A stretch of DNA of 64,000 nt from Sphingomonas jaspsi DSM 18422 (GTDB taxonomy: Bacteria > Pseudomonadota > Alphaproteobacteria > Sphingomonadales > Sphingomonadaceae). The stretch is from positions 2,484,012-2,548,011 of the forward strand of contig NZ_KK073876.1 in NCBI RefSeq assembly GCF_000585415.1. Direction: 5' to 3'. Both the position numbers and the translations under genes were made by a program. The notes under the pieces were generated by a model, which worked only from the letters and a program-made list of their open reading frames with translations, was not told where the DNA came from and did not search any database. Below, in pieces: positions 48,326 through 56,030 of the stretch. Positions within the stretch are counted from its first letter, which is position 1; the number at the start of each line of letters is the position of its first letter.

Positions 48326-49710
48326 GCGTTGTTCAAATACCAGGCGTAGTCGAGCTCGGTCACCTCGGCCATGAAGCGCGCCATCTCGACCTCTTTCACC
48401 GTGCAATAGTGGGTGACGAAACGGTCGCCGAGATAGTCGCGCAGCGTGGCGCTATTCTTGAACGCCTCGATCGCCGCGGCCCAATGGTTGGGCAGGCGCG
48501 TGTCCTTGGGTGCCTGTTCATAGCCGTTGCCGACGATGGCGGGGCCGGGATCGATCTTGTTCACCATGCCATGGTGCATCGCCGCCAATACCGCCGCGAC
48601 GGCTAGGTAGGGATTGGCGTCGGCGCCGCACACGCGATGCTCGACATGGCGTGACGGCGGCGGACCCGCCGGCACCCGCAAGCTGACTGTGCGATTGTTG
48701 ACCCCCCAGGTCGGCGCGACGGGTGCATAGCTGTTGGCCTTGAAACGGCGGAAGCTGTTCGCGTTGGGCGCGAAGATCGCCATGCTGTCGGCGAGCAGCG
48801 CCTTCATCCCGCCGATGGCATTGCGGAGCAGCGGTGAGCCTTCGGGATCGTCGCTGGCGAACGCATTATTACCGTCCTTGTCGGCCATCGATACGTGGAG
48901 GTGCATCCCGCTGCCCGCCTGCTCGGCGAAGGGCTTGGCCATGAAGCTGGCGACCATGCCATGCTTGGCCGCGACGCCCTTCACGATCCGCTTATACATG
49001 ACGCCATCGTCGGCCGCGCGCATGGCGTCGGCCTTGTGGCGCAGCGTCAGTTCGAACTGGCCCGGCGCATATTCGCTGATGCCCGATTCGAGCGGGATGT
49101 TTTGCGCGTCGCAGGCGGCGTAGAGGTCGTCGAAGAAGGGCTTGAAGTCCTCCAGTTCGCGCAAGGAATAGACGTCGTTGCCATTGGGCTTCTCGCCGGT
49201 GGTGAGGCCGCGCGCGATGACGGGGCGACCGTTCTCCATTTCGAACAGATAGAATTCCAGCTCGACCGCGACGACAGGCGTCAGGCCTTCCTCCGCCAGC
49301 TTGTCGATAACCCGACCCAGCACATGGCGCGGGTCGAGGTCGTTGGGCGTACCGTCGAGTTCGTAATAGCTGGTCGTGAACTGCGCGGCATTGTCGCCCA
49401 GCCACGGCGTGCGGACCAAAGTGCCCGGAATGGGGCGGCACAGCCGGTCGGCGTCGCCGTCTTCCCAGACAAGGCCCGTCTCCTCGCAATCCTGCCCCAT
49501 GATGTCGACCACCAGCACCGATCCCGGCAGGAAGCGGCCGTTTTCATAGACGCCCAGCACCTCATGCTGGCGCAGCCGCTTGCCGCGCGGGACGCCCGAC
49601 ATGTTGGTGAAGATGATGTCGATCGCATCGATGTCCGGATTGTCGGCGAAGAAGGCTTCGGACTCCGATCTGTCGGCGATCTTGTTCGATGCATGGGGCG
49701 GCTTGGTCAT
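48322..49710 (-). CDS. Gamma-glutamylpolyamine synthetase-like (glutamine-synthetase fold), copy 2
   Basis: This 462-residue enzyme of the glutamine synthetase family is not housekeeping GlnA. It begins IDAIDIIFTNMSGVPRGKRLRQHE, the PuuA-type N-terminus. Metal/ATP-site regions are AVELEFYLFEM, AEQAGSGMHLHVSMADKDG, NSFRRFKANSYAPVAPTWG, RTVSLRVP and EHRVCGADANPYLAVAAVLAA. PuuA joins glutamate to putrescine with ATP. A second PuuA-like gene is at 52331, so one copy may use another amine. It is the last gene of the operon that begins with the TorF gene, 4 bases after the HemL-like gene. The LysR gene ends in the same stop-codon bases on the other strand. Confidence 0.87.
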   Translation of the reverse strand: MTKPPHASNKIADRSESEAFFADNPDIDAIDIIFTNMSGVPRGKRLRQHEVLGVYENGRFLPGSVLVVDIMGQDCEETGLVWEDGDADRLCRPIPGTLVRTPWLGDNAAQFTTSYYELDGTPNDLDPRHVLGRVIDKLAEEGLTPVVAVELEFYLFEMENGRPVIARGLTTGEKPNGNDVYSLRELEDFKPFFDDLYAACDAQNIPLESGISEYAPGQFELTLRHKADAMRAADDGVMYKRIVKGVAAKHGMVASFMAKPFAEQAGSGMHLHVSMADKDGNNAFASDDPEGSPLLRNAIGGMKALLADSMAIFAPNANSFRRFKANSYAPVAPTWGVNNRTVSLRVPAGPPPSRHVEHRVCGADANPYLAVAAVLAAMHHGMVNKIDPGPAIVGNGYEQAPKDTRLPNHWAAAIEAFKNSATLRDYLGDRFVTHYCTVKEVEMARFMAEVTELDYAWYLNNA

Positions 49711-49713
49711 ATC

Positions 49714-51060
49714 CTATCCGATCAGCGTCTGGAGGCATTCGTCAAGCACCTCGGCCAGCCGGTCGACCTGCTCAGGGCGGGTCGCGGGGCTGACGAGGGT
49801 CATGTTGTGGAACGGCGCGATCAGCACGCCGCGGTTGATAAGGAACAGGTGCAGCGCATGTTCGAGCGGCCCCTGCATCGCGGCGCGCGCCTCGGTGCCG
49901 TTGCGCGCGGCCTTATCCGAACAGATGAATTCGCCGCGCGATCCAATGTGGGTGACGTGCCAGTCGAGGCCGTTAGCGGCGATCACCGCCTTCACCTTCT
50001 GCGCCAGCGTTTCGGCCAGCGGCAGCATGTGCGCATAAGCGGCAGGCGTCATCACTTGCGTCAGGCAGGCGCGCATCGCAGCGAGTGCCAGCGCATTGGC
50101 CGACAGCGTCGTGCCGATGCCCGAATGGCCCGTTTCCCCTTGGGCGCGGACATGCTCCATCCGCTCGGCAACGTCGGCGGAAAAACCATAGACCGCGCAC
50201 GGTACCCCGCCCGCGACCGGCTTGCCGAGCACGAACAGGTCGGGGATCGGGCCGTAGGTGCCGGTGTGACCGCCGTATCCGGTGGAGATGGTGTGGGTCT
50301 CGTCGAACACCAGCAGCGTGCCGTGGCGGGTGCAAAGCTCGCGCGCCGCTTCGAGATAGCCATCGTCGGGCAGCACCATGCCGACATTGGTCATCGCCGG
50401 TTCCATCAGCAGGCAGGCGACGTCGCCCGGCGCGAGCGCGGCTTCGAGCGCGGCGAGGTCGTTGAATTCGATCACCCGCGTATGCTCGCGCACGTCATAG
50501 ACCTGCCCGACCAGGCTGCGGCGGAGCATGGGCACGCCGTCGCGCAGGTCGACGAACACATCATCGACCGCGCCATGGTAGCAGCCGTTGAAGATCAGGA
50601 TCTGGTCGCGCCCCGTGATCCCGCGGCACCAGCGGATCACCGCGCGGTTGGCCTCACTCGCGCTCGACGTCACTTGCCAGAAAGGCAGCTTAAAGCGCTT
50701 CGCCAATTCGTCAGCGACCACCACCGCGTCGTCGGTCGGCAGCATATAAGTGAGGCCGCGCGAGGCTTGGCGAGCGATCGCGTCGGCGACCGGCGCGGGC
50801 GAATGGCCGAACATCGACCCGGTATCGCCCAGGCAAAAATCGTCAAAGCGGTGCCCGTCGACATCCCACAGCTCCGCGCCTTCCGCCCGCTCCGCGAACA
50901 GCGGGAACGGCGTGCCCCAATCGAGCATCCAGTGGAACGGGACGCCGCGATGCCAATGGTTCGCGGCCTTGGCGGCCAGCGCGGCGCTGTTCGGATTGCG
51001 CTGGGCGAACAGCGCGCGCTCGGCCGTCAGCATGGCGTCGATCGATGCGGGCGAAATCAT
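49714..51060 (-). CDS. Class III aminotransferase, glutamate-1-semialdehyde-aminomutase-like
   Basis: This 448-residue PLP enzyme looks like HemL rather than like SpuC or GabT. It has the DVDGHRFDDFCLGDTGSMFGHSPAPV opening region, WQVTSSASEANRAVIRWCR (phosphate cup) and GCYHGAVDDVFVD. LLVFDETHTISTGYGGHTGTY carries the PLP Asp, and FVLGKPVAGGVPCAVYGFS carries the Schiff-base Lys with the GGxP feature of aminomutases. A housekeeping HemL in an amine operon is unlikely, so it probably transaminates an amine or amino aldehyde. The ATG at 51060 overlaps the puuB stop (ATGA). Substrate unknown; this is an odd member of the polyamine cluster. Confidence 0.85.
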   Translation of the reverse strand: MISPASIDAMLTAERALFAQRNPNSAALAAKAANHWHRGVPFHWMLDWGTPFPLFAERAEGAELWDVDGHRFDDFCLGDTGSMFGHSPAPVADAIARQASRGLTYMLPTDDAVVVADELAKRFKLPFWQVTSSASEANRAVIRWCRGITGRDQILIFNGCYHGAVDDVFVDLRDGVPMLRRSLVGQVYDVREHTRVIEFNDLAALEAALAPGDVACLLMEPAMTNVGMVLPDDGYLEAARELCTRHGTLLVFDETHTISTGYGGHTGTYGPIPDLFVLGKPVAGGVPCAVYGFSADVAERMEHVRAQGETGHSGIGTTLSANALALAAMRACLTQVMTPAAYAHMLPLAETLAQKVKAVIAANGLDWHVTHIGSRGEFICSDKAARNGTEARAAMQGPLEHALHLFLINRGVLIAPFHNMTLVSPATRPEQVDRLAEVLDECLQTLIG

Positions 51061-52328
51061 AGGCGGTCCTTCAGCGCGAACCATAGCATGCCCGCGACGT
51101 AGAGCGGATGGCGCAGCAACGGCCCTCCTGGAAAGGGCTTGTTCGGCAGCGACGCGAACAGGTCGAAACGCTCCGCCGTCCCGCGCATCGCACCGGCGAT
51201 CAGTTCGCCCGCCAAGGTCGTCAGCAGCACGCCATGTCCTGACCAGCCATGTGCGAAGAAGCTGTTCCCGATGCGGCCGAAGTGCGGCAGCCGGTTCATC
51301 GTCACGCCGACGAGACCGCCCCAGGCATAGTCGATCTTGACCCCTTCCAGTTGCGGGAACACGCCTTCCAGATACGGCCGGACGAACCCCGCAACGTCGT
51401 GCGGCGGGCGCGGCGAATATTTCTCGCCGCCGCCGAAGATCAGGCGGTGGTCGCCACTCGGCCGGTAATAGTTGAGCACGAACTTGCTGTCCGACACCGC
51501 CGCGCCCGTTGGAAACAGCGTCTTTATCCGAGCCTCGCCCAACGGTTCGGTCGCGACATTGTAATTGGCGACCGGCATCGTCATCCGCGCCAGCTCGGGC
51601 GAGATCGATTCCATGAAGGCGTCGCAGGCGAGCACCGCATATTTCGCGGTCACCGTGCCGCGCTCAGTCTCGGCCCTAACCGGCGTCCCATGGTCTACCC
51701 TAAGGACTGGCGTGCACTCGTGGATTTCGACCCCGGCTGCCAATGAGGCCTTGGCCAGCCCCAGCGCATAGTTGAGCGGATGGAGATGGCCGCCATTCCG
51801 GTCATACAGACCGCCATGGTAGCGATCGCTGGCGACGTGCGCGCCGACATCGGCCCGCTCGACGATCTCGGCGCCTTCAAAGTCGACCAGGCGTTCGAGG
51901 ATCGCCAATTCACGCCGCATCTCGTCGAGGTGCGCGGGCTTCGCCGCAGCCTGGAAATGGCCGACGCGATGGTCGCATTCGATGCCGTGCAGCGCAATCC
52001 GGCCGCGCACGCGGTCAACCGCCGAATTGGCAAGGCGAAGCAATTGCCGGGCGCGATCCTCGCCTAATTTGTCGACCAGATCGGGCGCACCCCAGCGAAG
52101 CCCCGGGATCATCTGTCCGCCGTTGCGCCCCGACGCGCCCCAGCCGATGCGATGCGCTTCGAGCAGGATCACCTTGAAGCCGGCTTCCGCCGCGTGAAGC
52201 GCCGCCGACAGTCCGGTGAACCCGCCGCCGATCACCACCACGTCGGTCGATCGATCGCCCGTAAGGGCCGGTTGCGGCGGAAAAGGATTGGCGGTCGCCG
52301 CATAAAGCGACGGCGCGTGGGCGGCCAT
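51057..52328 (-). CDS. puuB: Gamma-glutamylputrescine oxidoreductase, FAD-dependent (PuuB-like)
   Basis: This 423-residue DAO-family flavoenzyme has FAD motif VVVIGGGFTGLSAALHAAEAG (about 30-50), LLEAHRIGWGASGRNGGQ (typical of PuuB), YDRNGGHLHPLNYALGLAKA, MPVANYNVATEPLG and the C-terminal FAD contact HGWSGHGVLLTTLAGELIA. PuuB oxidises gamma-glutamylputrescine to the aldehyde with oxygen as acceptor, releasing ammonia and peroxide. The ATG at 52328 gives the family N-terminus. It is 2 bases after the first synthetase-like gene and overlaps the next by four, which places it firmly in the operon. Confidence 0.92.
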   Translation of the reverse strand: MAAHAPSLYAATANPFPPQPALTGDRSTDVVVIGGGFTGLSAALHAAEAGFKVILLEAHRIGWGASGRNGGQMIPGLRWGAPDLVDKLGEDRARQLLRLANSAVDRVRGRIALHGIECDHRVGHFQAAAKPAHLDEMRRELAILERLVDFEGAEIVERADVGAHVASDRYHGGLYDRNGGHLHPLNYALGLAKASLAAGVEIHECTPVLRVDHGTPVRAETERGTVTAKYAVLACDAFMESISPELARMTMPVANYNVATEPLGEARIKTLFPTGAAVSDSKFVLNYYRPSGDHRLIFGGGEKYSPRPPHDVAGFVRPYLEGVFPQLEGVKIDYAWGGLVGVTMNRLPHFGRIGNSFFAHGWSGHGVLLTTLAGELIAGAMRGTAERFDLFASLPNKPFPGGPLLRHPLYVAGMLWFALKDRL

Positions 52329-52330
52329 GG

Positions 52331-53680
52331 CTACACCTTCAGCAGAAGATGTTCGCGCTCCCACGAGCTGATGACCGACTGGTAGGCGTAAAGCTCGGCT
52401 TCCTTGATCGCGTAGAAAACGTCGAAGAAATCCTCGCCCAGCTGCTGCTTCACCGGCTTGCAGTTGCGGAAGCGGTCGAGCGCCCCTTCCAGGGTTCGCG
52501 GCAGGGTGCGCGCGCGGTTGTAGGCGTTGCCGGCGATGCTCTTGGGCGGCTGCATCCGCTCGATCATGCCGACATAGCCGCAGATCAGCGACGTCGCTAT
52601 CGCCAGATAGGGGTTGGCGTCTGCCCCGGCGAGCCGGTTTTCGACGCGGCGGTTGGCGGGGTCCGATACCGGGATACGGATACCGCAGCTGCGGTTGTCG
52701 GAACCCCATTGGACGTTGACCGGCGCCGACGTGTCGGGCCGCATCCGGCGGTAGCTGTTGACGTTAGGTGCGAACAGCGGGGTCACTTGCGGCAACAGGC
52801 GGACCAGCCCGGCGATATGGCTGCGGAACAGCGCACTGTCGCGGCCATTGGGGGTGGAAAAGACGTTGCGGCCATTGTCGGCGTCGACGATCGACTGGTG
52901 GATATGCATCGCGCTGCCCGGCTGGTCCGACATCGGCTTGGCCAGGAAGGTGGCATAGACGCCATGGTCGAGCGCAACCTGGCGCACGATCCGCTTGAAC
53001 AGCAGCACTTCATCGGCCAGCGCCAGCGGATCGCCGTGGAGGAAATTCACCTCCAGCTGCGCCGCGCCCGATTCATGGATCATCGTGTCGATGTTGAGGT
53101 TCGCGCGCTCGCAGAAATCATAGATATGCTCGATGATGTCCTCGAACTCGCCGAGCGCTTCGAGGCCGAACGGCTGGCTCGCCGTTTCGGCGCGGCCCGA
53201 ACGTCCGGTCGGCGGCACCAGCGGGAAATCGGGGTCGAGATTCTTCGAAACGAGGTAGAATTCCAGCTCCGGCGCGATGACCGGCTTCCACCCCTTCTTG
53301 GCGTAAAGCGCCAAAACGGACTTCAATACCTCGCGCGGCGCGATGCGGACCGGCGTGCCATCGGCCTTGATGGCGTCGGCGATGACATAGGCGGTCGGCG
53401 TCGTGTAACCCGGCGCTTCGCGGATCGTCGAAGGATCGGGGACCAGCATATAGTCCGGATCGAAATCCGGAACGATGTCGTCCACGCCGTCGGGATATTC
53501 GCCCATGACGGTGACGATGAACACGCTGCTGGGAATCCTCAGCGTGCGGTCTGCGAAGCTCTTGATGAACTTGTTGGCCGGCAGCACCTTGCCGCGCTGG
53601 ATCCCGTTCATGTCCGGGATGATGCATTCGACCTCGGCGATGCCGCGTTCGTTGATCCAGGCTGCTAGGTCGATACTCAT
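52331..53680 (-). CDS. puuA: Gamma-glutamylputrescine synthetase-like (glutamine-synthetase fold), copy 1
   Basis: This 449-residue enzyme of the glutamine synthetase family begins ERGIAEVECIIPDMNGIQRGKVLPANKF, like PuuA. Conserved regions are APELEFYLVSKN, DQPGSAMHIHQSI, NSYRRMRPDTSAPVNVQWG, RSCGIRIPVSD and ENRLAGADANPYLAIATSLI. It is next to puuB (2-base gap), so of the two copies it is the better candidate for the true puuA. It follows the TorF gene by 54 bases, with a hairpin in between. ATP-dependent ligation of glutamate to putrescine would start the pathway. Confidence 0.88.
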   Translation of the reverse strand: MSIDLAAWINERGIAEVECIIPDMNGIQRGKVLPANKFIKSFADRTLRIPSSVFIVTVMGEYPDGVDDIVPDFDPDYMLVPDPSTIREAPGYTTPTAYVIADAIKADGTPVRIAPREVLKSVLALYAKKGWKPVIAPELEFYLVSKNLDPDFPLVPPTGRSGRAETASQPFGLEALGEFEDIIEHIYDFCERANLNIDTMIHESGAAQLEVNFLHGDPLALADEVLLFKRIVRQVALDHGVYATFLAKPMSDQPGSAMHIHQSIVDADNGRNVFSTPNGRDSALFRSHIAGLVRLLPQVTPLFAPNVNSYRRMRPDTSAPVNVQWGSDNRSCGIRIPVSDPANRRVENRLAGADANPYLAIATSLICGYVGMIERMQPPKSIAGNAYNRARTLPRTLEGALDRFRNCKPVKQQLGEDFFDVFYAIKEAELYAYQSVISSWEREHLLLKV

Positions 53681-53694
53681 GGGAAGATCCTTAC

Positions 53695-53724
53695 GCTGCG
53701 GACGGCGTTTCCGCCATCCGCAGC
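53695..53724 (-). other. Hairpin between TorF and puuA-like genes
   Basis: GCTGCGGA (53695-53702) pairs with TCCGCAGC (53717-53724), with an inner CGGCG/CGCC pairing. No T run follows on the minus strand, and the AAGGATC ribosome site of the synthetase gene starts a few bases after it. It may lower readthrough from the porin gene or affect initiation. Confidence 0.5.
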
Positions 53725-53734
53725 GCCGGTGTCA

Positions 53735-54487
53735 TTAGAAGCCGAAGGTCAGCCGGCCGACGAACGTCGCCTTGCCGAGCGGCGTGAACGCGCGCGCGGT
53801 GTCGACATAGTCGAGCGTCGCGGTGAAGCCCTTGCCGAGGTCGACGTCCGCGCCGACCAGCCAGTCGCGCTTCTTGTCGGCGAAGGCGCCGTCTTCGAGG
53901 CCGAAGCTGGCGTGCAACGTCACCGGCGAATCCTTGATCGGCATTTCGCCCGACACATAATAGTATCGGTTGGATGTGTTGCCGATATTGTCCTGGCTGG
54001 GCGCGAAGGCCGCACCGACGCGAACCTCGCCCTCGCCGATCGAATAGCCCGCCGAGGCGTATAATTCGAAATAGTTGAAGTCGCCGTTGCCCGGGTAAAG
54101 ATAATAGACCCCGCCGACGTCGAAGTTGATCGGACCCGCATCGCCCGACCAGCCGGCCGACAGGTCGAGTTCGGCCTCGTCCGCCTTGCCGTCATCCAGA
54201 TCGACGTTCGACACCCAGGCGACGCCATAGAAGCCGGATTTGTGCGACACCGACAGTTCACCGGTCACTTCCGGGTCCTTGCCCGACAGCGAGATGCCGC
54301 GGAAACGGTAATCGGTGTGGACGCCGACCTCGGCGTCGATTTCCCACGGACCGGTCGATTCTTCGTCGGCCGCCGCGGTTTCGACCGCCTGTGGCTGGCT
54401 GGCCGGTGCGGCGTCCTGCGCCTCGGCAGCCGTGGCGATCATCGAAAGAGGCAGTAAGGCGGCAGTCGCCAGCAATCCGAACTTCAT
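53735..54487 (-). CDS. TorF-family putative porin
   Basis: This 250-residue outer-membrane protein has a signal peptide (FGLLATAALLPLSMIATAAEA, cleaved near residue 23). An acidic segment follows, then a 12-strand-like barrel: WEIDAEVGVHTDYRFRGISLSG (start pattern of the TorF family), GFYGVAWVSNVDLDD, INFDVGGVYYLYPG, FNYFELYASAGYSIG, and a closing strand ATFVGRLTFGF ending in Phe. The family is a putative uncharacterised porin. Its place at the head of the puuA-puuB operon suggests that it lets polyamines or their products cross the outer membrane. The ATG at 54487 gives the signal peptide. A perfect LysR palindrome lies about 120-140 bases upstream. Confidence 0.85.
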   Translation of the reverse strand: MKFGLLATAALLPLSMIATAAEAQDAAPASQPQAVETAAADEESTGPWEIDAEVGVHTDYRFRGISLSGKDPEVTGELSVSHKSGFYGVAWVSNVDLDDGKADEAELDLSAGWSGDAGPINFDVGGVYYLYPGNGDFNYFELYASAGYSIGEGEVRVGAAFAPSQDNIGNTSNRYYYVSGEMPIKDSPVTLHASFGLEDGAFADKKRDWLVGADVDLGKGFTATLDYVDTARAFTPLGKATFVGRLTFGF

Positions 54488-54609
54488 GTCGTCACCCCCA
54501 TTGTCTCCGGCACCGACGGCGTGAAGCCCTCCACGCTGTCGCGGTGCGCCTGTGACAGCATCATGACGGCTAATCCCGAAACCGCTAGGAGAATAAATCA
54601 CGCATATGG

Positions 54610-54628
54610 CTATCGGCTTTTCCGATAG
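54610..54628. promoter_or_regulatory. LysR-type operator in the divergent TorF / aminotransferase region
   Basis: CTATCGGCTTTTCCGATAG is the exact reverse complement of the palindrome at 43221-43239; the arms extend to 8 bases (GCTATCGG/CCGATAGC). It is 77 bases before the aminotransferase ATG and 122 bases before the TorF ATG, so it could activate both. Confidence 0.75.
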
Positions 54629-54705
54629 CGGCGTTGGCCCGCTTTCGAATAGCGATGGCCCGCATGGTTGATTAGGTTCGCGCCCAGCAAACGCCAAGGA
54701 GCGAC

Positions 54706-56019
54706 ATGGCCCCGTCCAACGACCTTTCCAACTTCTGGATGCCCTTTACCGACAACCGCGGGTTCAAGGCGCACCCGCGCCAGTTCGTGGCGGCCAAGGA
54801 GATGCATTATGTCGCCGCCGACGGGCATCAGGTGCTCGACGCGACCGGCGGCCTGTGGTGCTGCAATGCCGGGCATGGCCGCGACCAGATCGTCGAGGCG
54901 GTGCGGCAGGCCGCTGGCGAGCTCGACTATGGCCCGACCTTCCAGCTCGCCCACCCCCGCGCCTTCGAAGCGGCGTCGGCCATCGCCGGGATTATGCCCG
55001 ACGGGCTCAACCGCATCTTCTTCACCAACAGCGGGTCGGAATCGGTCGATACCGCCTTGAAGATCGCGCTCGCCTACCAGCGAGCGCGGGGACAAGGCAG
55101 CCGCACCCGCCTGATCGGGCGCGAGCGTGGCTACCATGGCGTGGGCTTCGGCGGCATCTCCGTTGGCGGGATCGTCAACAATCGCCGCCAGTTCGGCACA
55201 TTGCTGGCGGGCGTCGACCATTTGCGTCACACCCACGACCTTTCCCGCAACGCCTTCAGCCGGGGCCTTCCCCAACATGGCGCAGAGCTTGCCGACGACC
55301 TGGAGCGGATCGTCGCGCTGCATGGCGCCGACACCATCGCCGCGGTCATCGTCGAGCCGGTGGCGGGATCGACCGGGGTGCTGATCCCGCCGGTCGGCTA
55401 CCTCAAGCGCCTGCGCGAACTGTGCGACAAGCATGACATCTTGCTGATCTTCGACGAGGTCATCACCGGCTTCGGCCGCGTTGGCACGGCGACTGCGTCG
55501 GAACGCTTCGGCGTCACCCCCGACATGATCACCATGGCCAAGGGCCTGACCAACGCCGCGGTGCCGATGGGCGCGGTCGCGGCCAAGCGTCACATCTACG
55601 ACACCATTGTGGACAACGCCCCGGCGGGCATCGAACTGTTCCATGGCTACACCTATTCTGGCCATCCGCTGGCCGCCGCCGCCGCCGTTGCCTCGATCGA
55701 CCTCTACCGGGAGGAAGGGCTGTTCCAGCGGGCGATCGAGCTTGAGGACTATTGGGCAGACGCGGTCCACGCACTGCGCGGCAAGCCGCACGTCATCGAC
55801 TGCCGCAACATCGGCCTCATCGGCGGGATCGAGTTGGAGCCCCGCCCCGGCGCGCCGACCAGGCGGGCGATGGAGCTGTTCCACAAGGCGTTCGACGCCG
55901 GGCTGCTGATCCGCGTCACCGGCGACATCATCGCGCTGTCGCCGCCGCTGATCCTCGAAAAGAGCCACATCGACGAGATTTTCGGCAAGCTCGGCGACCT
56001 GCTCGCCACCATCGACTAA
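54706..56019 (+). CDS. Omega-amino acid (beta-alanine):pyruvate aminotransferase-like
   Basis: This 437-residue class III PLP enzyme starts LSNFWMPFTDNRGFKAHPRQF, the N-terminal pattern of beta-alanine/omega-amino acid:pyruvate transaminases. Seen are LDATGGLWCCNAGHGRDQIVEA, IFFTNSGSESVDTALKIAL, RGYHGVGFGGISVGG, LIFDEVITGFGRVGTATA and MAKGLTNAAVPMGAV (Schiff-base Lys). It could handle beta-alanine (from spermidine or diaminopropane) or GABA with pyruvate. It is divergent from the TorF operon, under the palindrome at 54610, and 11 bases before gabT. Confidence 0.88.
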   Translation: MAPSNDLSNFWMPFTDNRGFKAHPRQFVAAKEMHYVAADGHQVLDATGGLWCCNAGHGRDQIVEAVRQAAGELDYGPTFQLAHPRAFEAASAIAGIMPDGLNRIFFTNSGSESVDTALKIALAYQRARGQGSRTRLIGRERGYHGVGFGGISVGGIVNNRRQFGTLLAGVDHLRHTHDLSRNAFSRGLPQHGAELADDLERIVALHGADTIAAVIVEPVAGSTGVLIPPVGYLKRLRELCDKHDILLIFDEVITGFGRVGTATASERFGVTPDMITMAKGLTNAAVPMGAVAAKRHIYDTIVDNAPAGIELFHGYTYSGHPLAAAAAVASIDLYREEGLFQRAIELEDYWADAVHALRGKPHVIDCRNIGLIGGIELEPRPGAPTRRAMELFHKAFDAGLLIRVTGDIIALSPPLILEKSHIDEIFGKLGDLLATID

Positions 56020-56030
56020 GGACAGAAGCC

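Noticed and set aside
49714..51060. Housekeeping hemL (tetrapyrrole synthesis)
   Set aside because: Alphaproteobacteria generally make 5-aminolevulinate by the HemA (C4) route, and the gene overlaps puuB, so an amine-related role fits better.
48322..53680. Housekeeping glutamine synthetase (glnA)
   Set aside because: Both genes start with the PuuA-type N-terminus, lack the GlnA adenylylation-loop pattern and are embedded in the polyamine operon.
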